Below, piece by piece: positions 19,792 through 24,854 of a stretch of DNA of 45,456 bases. The notes beneath the pieces were generated by a model. The model was not told the DNA's origin and ran no database searches. It worked only from the letters and a program-made list of their open reading frames with translations. The first letter of the stretch is position 1. Each line of letters begins with the position of its first letter. Both the position numbers and the translations under genes were made by a program. This DNA is from Micromonospora sp. ALFpr18c (lineage in GTDB: Bacteria; Actinomycetota; Actinomycetes; Mycobacteriales; Micromonosporaceae). The stretch lies in contig NZ_WBKR01000023.1 of NCBI RefSeq assembly GCF_008868155.1, forward strand, positions 1-45,456. The letters are read 5' to 3'.

Positions 19792-20339
19792 ATGGACATC
19801 GGCTACACCGCGGCCCACCTGCGGGCCGCCGCCGTGGACGCGGTCCGGGCACCGTCGCTGCACAACACCCAGCCGTGGCGGCTGCGACTGCGTGACGGCG
19901 GAATCGAGGTGCTGGCCGACCCCACCCGCCGGCTGCCGGCGACCGACCCGAGCGGGTGGGGCGTACGGATCGCCTGCGGCGCAACCCTGTTCAACCTGCG
20001 CGTCGCGCTGGCCGTGGCCGGCGTACCGCCCCGGGGCGGGACTTCGAGCCCGAGCCACTGGTGGGCGTGCTCGGCTCGGTGGGCAACACGGCCGTGGACC
20101 AGGTGATCGCCGGGCAGGCGCTGCAACGGCTGCTGCTCACCGCCACCGACGCCGGGCTCAGCGTGTCGATGCTCTTCCAACCGATCGAGGTGCCCACCGC
20201 CCGGGAGCAGCTGCGACTGTCGCTGGGACGGTTCGGCACGCCGCAGATGGTGCTGCGGATCGGGTACGGCCAGCCGGGCCGGCCGACTCCCCGCCGCCGT
20301 GTCGACGAGGTGCTCGACCTGCCGACCGTGCCGACCTGA
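19792..20339 (+). pseudogene. Acg-like nitroreductase with internal deletion and frameshift
   Basis: The first frame reads MDIGYTAAHLRAAAVDAVRAPSLHNTQPWRLRLRDGG...RIACGATLFNLRVALAVAGVPPRG (to about 20037), clearly the N-terminal quarter of an Acg-type nitroreductase. After about 20040 this frame turns to nonsense (stop at 20106). The C-terminal third continues in another frame: DFEPEPLVGVLGSVGNTAVDQVIAGQALQRLLLTATDAGLSVSM...MVLRIGYG, ending at 20339. About 140 middle residues, present in the intact paralogue at 16161, are missing. The junction is at a CCCCGGGGCGGG run. An excellent ribosome site (GGGAAAGGAG) and upstream DosR-type box remain, so the loss seems recent. Confidence 0.85.
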
Positions 20340-20547
20340 ACGCGCCGACGGGCCCCTCAGGGGGCGGCCAAGCCGCCGACCCGGCGGCGGTCCTGCCGTG
20401 GTGGCTGCTGGGCCTGGTGAGTGTGGCGCTGCTGCCGACGGCCGTCACGGTCGTTCCTGTCGAGTCGGCCCTGCGGCGACGCGACGGCTGAGCGAGGCGC
20501 TCGGCACCGGCCGGCAACCAGCGGCTACCAGCCTCGCGTCAGATAGA

Positions 20548-20622
20548 TGGTGGGCGATACTGGGTTTGAACCAGTGACCTCTTCCGTGTCAAGGAAGCGC
20601 GCTCCCACTGCGCCAATCGCCC
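20548..20622 (-). tRNA. tRNA-Val (GAC), copy 1
   Basis: Reverse strand gives a 75-nt cloverleaf starting GGGCGATTGG and ending CGCCCACCA, so the CCA end is encoded. Anticodon arm CTTCC-TTGACAC-GGAAG gives GAC; T-arm has GGTTCAAACCC. Identical to the copy at 22557. Confidence 0.95.
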
Positions 20623-20648
20623 GTGGTGGCCCCGTGGGACACATCGCG

Positions 20649-20721
20649 AGCGGACGACGGGATTCGAACCCGCGACCCTCACCTTGGCAAGGTGATGCGC
20701 TACCAGCTGCGCTACGTCCGC
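20649..20721 (-). tRNA. tRNA-Gly (GCC), copy 1
   Basis: Reverse strand gives GCGGACGTAGCGCAGCTGGT... to ...GTCGTCCGCT, 73 nt, anticodon loop TTGCCAA (GCC), T-arm GGGTTCGAATCCC, no encoded CCA. A TAGAGT -10-like hexamer (20753-20758) lies 31 bp upstream. It precedes the tRNA-Val in the same transcript. Identical to the copy at 22750. Confidence 0.95.
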
Positions 20722-20922
20722 ACGTCCCCGGCGAGCGCCGGCGACAGGGGAAACTCTACCCGATGCCAAGATCGGCGGGTTCGGCACCCTGGGCGCCGGC
20801 GATTGCACTGGTCGACGTCGGGGTACTGATGACCCGCGAGAGCGCACCACACCCCCTAATGACTTGGTGCGCGATAGCTGAGTGACCCGCGTCGGTCATG
20901 AAGGTGGCCGTGCGGGACGATC

Positions 20923-21600
20923 ATGATTGTGACGTCAAGACCAAGCCGCACGGCCTTGTCGCGTCGTATCTTCACCGGTACCCTGCGACGCGGACTGGCC
21001 AAGCTGATTGCCGTACTGGCCAAGCTGATTGCCGTACTGACCGAGCCGTGGACCGCTCAGCAGGAGTCCCGCCTGCACGAGCGACGCGGCCGGGACCGGC
21101 TCCGAGCCGAAGGCGCCGACCCGAACCACGACCTGCCGTTCACCGACCGGGTCATCGTCACCCTGGTCGCGCTGCGTTTGCAGCTACCGCACGCCGCGCT
21201 GGCCCTGCCCTACCGGGTGGACCGGTCCACGATCACCCGAGCCGTCGGCGAGATCCGTCCGCTGCTGGCCGCCCGCGGGTTCGCCGTACCCGGCAAGCCC
21301 GGCGTACGGCTGCGGACCCTTGCCGACGTGTTCGCCTACGCCGCCGCCGAGAGCGTCGAACTACGGATCGACGGCACCGAAGTCCAGGTCCGCTGCCCGA
21401 AAGCAGGCCGACCCGGCAGGCGCGCGTTCGTCTCCGGCAAGAAGAAACAGAACACCGGCAAGGCCACCGTGATCAGCGACGGCAAGGGCCGCCTGCTGTG
21501 GTGCGGCGCGGTCCGACCCGGACGCATGCCCGACGTCACTGCCCTACGCGCCGAGGGCATCGAAGACCTTCTGCAGCAGTACCCCCAGGTGAGAGCCCAG
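20923..21600 (+). pseudogene. IS5-type (HTH_Tnp_4/DDE_Tnp_4) transposase, C-terminally truncated
   Basis: Starts MIVTSRPSRTALSRRIFTGTL and shows the HTH ('LPYRVDRSTITRAVGEIRPLLAARGFAVPGKPGVRLRTL') and the first DDE-domain blocks ('VELRIDGTEVQVRCPKAGRPGRRAFVSGKKKQNTGKATVISDGKGRLLWCGAVRPGRMPDVTALRAEGIEDLL'). The similarity I recognise stops at about residue 226 ('YPQVRAQAD', about 21600). The frame then runs on to 21831 through non-transposase sequence, so the last catalytic Asp/Glu region and C-terminus are missing. A 21-bp tandem duplication adds a second AKLIAVL near residue 30. Inactive insertion-sequence remnant. No inverted termini could be identified. Confidence 0.8.
20995..21036 (+). 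repeat. 21-bp tandem duplication inside the transposase
   Basis: Two exact head-to-tail copies of a 21-bp unit (20995-21015 and 21016-21036) starting CTGGCCAAGC and ending TTGCCGTA. In frame it repeats seven residues (LAKLIAV). A third partial copy begins CTGACC. Confidence 0.9.
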
Positions 21601-21602
21601 GC

Positions 21603-21646
21603 CGATCGGCCCACCGCTTCGGCAGGTAGAGGCGGTGGGCCGATCG
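21603..21646. repeat. 15-bp inverted repeat at the transposase breakpoint
   Basis: CGATCGGCCCACCGC at 21603-21617 and its exact reverse complement at 21632-21646, with a 14-nt loop. It begins exactly where the transposase similarity ends, so it may be a terminator-like hairpin or a residual end of another inserted element. Confidence 0.7.
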
Positions 21647-21730
21647 ACGTGCGTCCGGCCGGACCGTCGCCCCGCAGCACTGCGGCGCTACGAATCAGAT
21701 CGAGAACTGCCGGGTCGCGCCATGGCGATA

Positions 21731-22192
21731 TCAAAACCTGCGCAGGACGCCGGCTGAAGGGTTGGGCTTGCCACGATGAGGCTGGGGCTGGGGATCCATG
21801 GCGTTCGGGGTCGCTTGTCGCGGCGCATTGACCTGTCGGTTCAAATCCGTCTGAGACGACCTCAGCGCGGCTGATGGGGCGAAAGGGCTGGATGATGGAG
21901 CAGTGGGGCGGGATCTAGCGGCGAGAGGAGGGGCAGGGAGGGCAATGGTAGAGGGCAGCAGGGGCTGAGGGTCGCGACGGGAACCCGCTTTCGGCAGAGG
22001 ATGCGACCAATACCTCGGAAGGGGCCTCGGATGAATTCTAGCGACGGGAGGAGGGGCATGGAGGGCAATGGTAGAGGGCAGCAGGGGCTGAGGGCTGCCC
22101 GGAGTTTCAGGTACCACCCTGACCTCATTCACAGGGCCGGCCGATGAGGCGACCTGGCCTGGCAATGTGGGCTGACCTCCTGGCTGTGGCAC
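21731..22192 (-). CDS. Proline-rich hypothetical protein with internal repeat
   Basis: Possible gene of 153 residues (start GTG 22192, preceded by AAGAAGGAG at a proper distance). The product begins VPQPGGQPTLPGQVASSAGP, is rich in Pro, Ala and Ser, and contains the segment PQPLLPSTIAL(H/P)APP twice, 41 residues apart, encoded by the 58-bp direct repeats. There is no signal peptide, membrane helix or recognised domain. Base composition is lower in GC at third positions than neighbouring genes, which argues for foreign origin or for no coding at all. The ATG at 22258 gives a longer version without ribosome site. Function unknown. Confidence 0.3.
   Translation of the reverse strand: MPQPGGQPTLPGQVASSAGPVNEVRVVPETPGSPQPLLPSTIALHAPPPVARIHPRPLPRYWSHPLPKAGSRRDPQPLLPSTIALPAPPLAARSRPTAPSSSPFAPSAALRSSQTDLNRQVNAPRQATPNAMDPQPQPHRGKPNPSAGVLRRF
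21914..21971. repeat. 58-bp direct repeat, copy 1
   Basis: 58 bp matching 22037-22094 at all but 3 positions (differences at 21921, 21924 and 21936); the last 34 bp (21938-21971) are identical. Period is 123 bp, a multiple of three, so the encoded residues repeat in frame on the minus strand. Confidence 0.9.
22037..22094. repeat. 58-bp direct repeat, copy 2
   Basis: Second copy of the purine-rich unit, starting TCTAGCGACGGGAGG and ending GGGGCTGAGGG. Together with copy 1 it lies in the atypical, lower-GC part of the island between the tRNA clusters. Confidence 0.9.
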
Positions 22193-22504
22193 GTTTTTCT
22201 CCTTCTTGCGAGGTGGATTGGCGACTCTCTTGGGTGGCAAGCGAGTCCTGCCACTCATCTGTCAAACGGACGGAATCGCCATGTGGTTCATGACCAGGGC
22301 TCCGGCTCGACCGGCTCGGCCTCGAACAACCCATCCTCACGACGCATACCGGGATCACCCGTTACCTTTTTGAAGATCACGAGACAAAGACGGATTGCCC
22401 GGTACTGAGACACGCTCCTAGCTCAGCCCGCAGTCACGCCGCTCCACCAGCCAAAAGGTGATCATGCACTCCCAGTTCACTCCCAACGTAAGGGGCACAA
22501 CCAG

Positions 22505-22540
22505 AAAGGCTCGTTACCGGACTTCCGGTAACGAGCCTTT
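22505..22540. terminator. Terminator of the Gly-Cys-Val tRNA operon
   Basis: Perfect hairpin: arms AAAGGCTCGTTACCGGA and TCCGGTAACGAGCCTTT with a tiny loop, 16 bp past the 3' end of tRNA-Val on the minus strand; the descending arm ends in TTT. This is the strongest factor-independent terminator in the window. Between 22200 and 22500 I see no further supported gene. Confidence 0.85.
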
Positions 22541-22556
22541 GACCTGTCGGTCTAGC

Positions 22557-22631
22557 TGGTGGGCGATACTGGGTTTGAACCAGTGACCTCTTCCGTGTCA
22601 AGGAAGCGCGCTCCCACTGCGCCAATCGCCC
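22557..22631 (-). tRNA. tRNA-Val (GAC), copy 2
   Basis: 75 nt, identical to copy 1 including the encoded CCA; anticodon GAC. Last gene of a Gly-Cys-Val transcript, followed by a strong hairpin terminator. Confidence 0.95.
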
Positions 22632-22644
22632 GTGCATAATGCCG

Positions 22645-22715
22645 AGGTGGGGACGGGATTTGAACCCGCGTACACGGCTTTGCAGGCCGTTGCCTCGCCT
22701 CTCGGCCACCCCACC
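22645..22715 (-). tRNA. tRNA-Cys (GCA)
   Basis: 71-nt cloverleaf on the minus strand: acceptor GGTGGGG paired with CCCCACC, anticodon loop CTGCAAA (GCA), T-arm GGGTTCAAATCCC; CCA not encoded. Middle gene of the Gly-Cys-Val cluster and absent from the Gly-Val copy. Confidence 0.94.
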
Positions 22716-22749
22716 GAGGTTGCCCCCGTCATGCGTGGCGGCAGCTCCG

Positions 22750-22822
22750 AGCGGACGACGGGATTCGAACCCGCGACCCTCACCTTGGCAAGGTGATGCG
22801 CTACCAGCTGCGCTACGTCCGC
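22750..22822 (-). tRNA. tRNA-Gly (GCC), copy 2
   Basis: 73 nt, identical to copy 1, anticodon GCC. First gene of the cluster. Upstream on the minus strand are TAAAGT (22855-22860) and TTGGCA (22879-22884) with an 18-bp spacer, a good promoter. Confidence 0.95.
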
Positions 22823-22854
22823 ACGCCCCCGGTGTTCCCGGGTGACGGATGAGA

Positions 22855-22884
22855 ACTTTAGCCGAGCCCGGGAACGACTGCCAA
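22855..22884 (-). promoter_or_regulatory. Promoter of the Gly-Cys-Val tRNA operon
   Basis: On the minus strand TTGGCA (22884-22879), 18-bp spacer, TAAAGT (22860-22855); 32 bp before tRNA-Gly. The Gly-Val cluster has TAGAGT at the equivalent distance (31 bp). The remainder of the gap 22885-23210 shows no gene that I can support. Confidence 0.5.
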
Positions 22885-23210
22885 CTCGGGGGGCGTCTCG
22901 GCGCGTCCCGGGGCATCGTCACCGAGATCGGGACCAACACCCGTGAGCTTCCTAGGGAGCTGGTCTGGTGGCGCGAACGACTCCCGACCGTCACACTCCG
23001 ACACGGTTCGACCGGCCGCGCCGCGGACCGGCCGGGCACCGGTCGGCGGACGGTCCGGCCCTCCGGCGGCGAGCGCCAGACCTCGACGAACACTCTGGAA
23101 AGAACGACCGACCGCACCTCCGGGAAGTGTCCGGCTTCCGACTGTCGCATCGCGGATCAAGCGGTGGCGGTAACTGTTCGTGTTCGTTCGGATGGGCTAC
23201 GGTAACGGTC

Positions 23211-23813
23211 GTGACGAGACGTGCGGCCGAGATCCGCCTGGATGCCCTGCTGCGCACCGCCTGCGACGTGATCGTGGAGCGTGGTCTGGCCAACACCCGG
23301 ACGGCCGACGTGGCACAGGCCGCCGGTGTCAGTCAGGCCCTGGTCTTCTACCACTTCGCCACCAAGGAGCGGCTACTCGCGCAGGCGTTCGCGTACGCCG
23401 TCGAGCAGGACCTGGCCCGACTGGACGCGGTTACCCGGTCCCCGGCCCCGCCGCTGACCAAGCTCCGCCGGATCCTCAAGCTCTACACCCCGGCCGGCCG
23501 GGCCACCTCCTGGTCGATGTGGATCGACGGCTGGTCCGAGTCGTTGCGTACGCCCGAGTTGGAGAAGGTCTCCCGCCGGCTCGACCTGCGGTGGCGGCAG
23601 GACCTGGCCGCGGTGATCTCCGCCGGGGTGGCCGAGGGCACCTTCCAGTGCGCCGACCCGGACGGGGCGGCGTGGCGGATCAGCGCGGTGATGGACGGGC
23701 TGGCCGTGCAGCTCGCCGTGCACGACCGGGTGATCTCCCGCCGGCAGTTCGGCGAGTGGGTCCGGCTGGTCACCGCCCGGGAGTTGGGCCTCGACCCGGC
23801 CGAGCTGGACTGA
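23211..23813 (+). CDS. TetR-family transcriptional regulator
   Basis: 200 residues. N-terminal HTH: 'RTACDVIVERGLANTRTADVAQAAGVSQALVFYHFATKERLLAQAFAYA' (about residues 12-60). The C-terminal domain ('WSMWIDGWSESLRTPELEKVSRRLDLRWRQDLAAVISAGVAEGTFQCADP') resembles the BetI-type C-terminal family. GTG start at 23211; no ribosome site visible but TACGGT 12 bp earlier may be a -10, so a leaderless message is possible. The open frame extends upstream to 22968 without coding character. Target genes are unknown; the nearest downstream gene is the TIGR03086-type protein after 73 bp. Confidence 0.87.
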   Translation: MTRRAAEIRLDALLRTACDVIVERGLANTRTADVAQAAGVSQALVFYHFATKERLLAQAFAYAVEQDLARLDAVTRSPAPPLTKLRRILKLYTPAGRATSWSMWIDGWSESLRTPELEKVSRRLDLRWRQDLAAVISAGVAEGTFQCADPDGAAWRISAVMDGLAVQLAVHDRVISRRQFGEWVRLVTARELGLDPAELD

Positions 23814-23886
23814 GCCGGGGCGGGCGGCACCCACCGTCGCGCGCAAAACGGCTCCGCCCCACCCGCCGGCCGGAACAATCGACGGT

Positions 23887-24468
23887 ATGGACCTGCTGGA
23901 GGCGTACCGCCGGAGCCTGGCCGAATTCGTCGACCGGGTGGACCAGGTCTCGCCCGGCCAGTGGGCCGACCCGACACCATGCCCGGACTGGGACGTCCGC
24001 GCGCTGATCAACCACGTGGTCGGTGAGGACCGATGGAGCGTCCCGCTGCTCGCCGGCCGGACCATCGACGAGGTCGGCGGCCGGTTCGACGGCGACCTGC
24101 TCGGCACCGACCCCGCGACGACGGCGCGGGAGGCCGCCGCGCAGGCCGAGATCGCCGCCACCCATCCCGGCACGATCGACCGCACCGTGCACCTCTCCGC
24201 CGGCGAGACCCCCGCCGCCGAGTATTTCCAGCAGCTCCTCGCCGAACACCTGGTGCACGGCTGGGACGTCGCGGTGGCGATCGGGGCCGACCCGCGGATG
24301 GACCCGGAGGCGGTACGCGCGTGCGCCCGGTGGTTCGCCACCCGCGTCGACGACTACCGCGTCGACAACCTGGTCCGGACCGGGATGCGGGTGCCCGACG
24401 ACGCCGACGAGCAGGATCACCTGCTGGCCGCGTTCGGCCGTGACCCCGACTGGGCGCCGGGCGACTGA
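23887..24468 (+). CDS. TIGR03086/maleylpyruvate-isomerase-N-like metal-binding protein
   Basis: 193-residue DinB-like four-helix-bundle protein of the mycothiol-dependent maleylpyruvate isomerase N-terminal superfamily. 'DPTPCPDWDVRALINHVVGEDRW' (residues about 31-53) and 'LLAEHLVHGWDVAVAIGADPRMDPE' (about 118-142) carry the conserved metal-ligand histidines. The family is abundant in actinobacteria and presumed to use mycothiol as cofactor; no specific reaction can be named. ATG at 23887. Converges with the AlkB remnant 13 bp downstream. Confidence 0.85.
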   Translation: MDLLEAYRRSLAEFVDRVDQVSPGQWADPTPCPDWDVRALINHVVGEDRWSVPLLAGRTIDEVGGRFDGDLLGTDPATTAREAAAQAEIAATHPGTIDRTVHLSAGETPAAEYFQQLLAEHLVHGWDVAVAIGADPRMDPEAVRACARWFATRVDDYRVDNLVRTGMRVPDDADEQDHLLAAFGRDPDWAPGD

Positions 24469-24481
24469 TCGCGGCGCGTTA

Positions 24482-24691
24482 TCAGCGCCGGGCCTGGACG
24501 TTGGCCCGCGTACGGTCGCCGCCATAGTGGGCCAGCACCCGGTGGTCCATCAGACGCCGCCACAGCGGCGGGACCAGCGCGACCACCACCATGGTGGCGC
24601 AACCCGCCGGCAACTGCGGTGACGTGTCGAAACTGCGCAACGTCTGGTAGCGGCACAACGGGTTGGCGTAGTGGTCGCTGTGCCGCTGGAG
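24482..24691 (-). pseudogene. C-terminal remnant of alkane 1-monooxygenase (AlkB)
   Basis: The last 69 codons read LQRHSDHYANPLCRYQTLRSFDTSPQLPAG...LVPPLWRRLMDHRVLAHYGGDRTRANVQARR, the recognisable C-terminus of actinobacterial AlkB, including the third histidine box (normally HSDHH; here HSDHY, the last His changed). Upstream of 24691 the frame continues only as unrelated sequence: the membrane helices and first two histidine boxes are gone. The breakpoint abuts an AT-rich stretch (24702-24735) that is unlike the surroundings. The frame open to 25186 is an antisense shadow of the M36 gene. A non-functional relic of lost alkane oxidation, or of an incoming segment. Confidence 0.82.
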
Positions 24692-24854
24692 CTGAGGCCG
24701 CCTTTTGTAAAGTCGAGCTATCTCGATCTTTTGCCGCATCAGGGGCTCCGGGCCTTGCCGCGACCCCGGTCGGCTGATATCCACAGATGCGCATGCGTCA
24801 CCGCGCTGCGTCGGCCGGCGACCGCCGGCCATCCCGCTCCCACCAGGAGGTCCC

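Noticed and set aside
20341..20493. A short frame with one hydrophobic segment (LPWWLLGLVSVALLPTAVTVVP) between the broken nitroreductase and the tRNA cluster
   Set aside because: It has no convincing start codon or ribosome site and is only a tail of a longer shadow frame; it may be a remnant of a deleted membrane gene but cannot be supported.
20492..20537. GCGAGGC...GCCTCGC as terminator of the Gly-Val tRNA transcript
   Set aside because: Only 7 bp of pairing with a loop over 30 nt; too weak to call.
21900..22110. CRISPR array from the direct repeats
   Set aside because: Only two units with 65 bp between them, no conserved repeat-spacer pattern and no cas genes.
22125..22358. A 77-codon minus-strand frame overlapping the upstream part of the Pro-rich ORF
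   Set aside because: Residue composition is random-looking (Ser/Arg-rich) and it overlaps a better-supported frame with a ribosome site.
24713..24726. TCGAG-CTAT-CTCGA as an operator for the M36 gene
   Set aside because: 5-bp arms are short and it sits in the debris next to the AlkB remnant, 129 bp from the start; mentioned only as part of the breakpoint.
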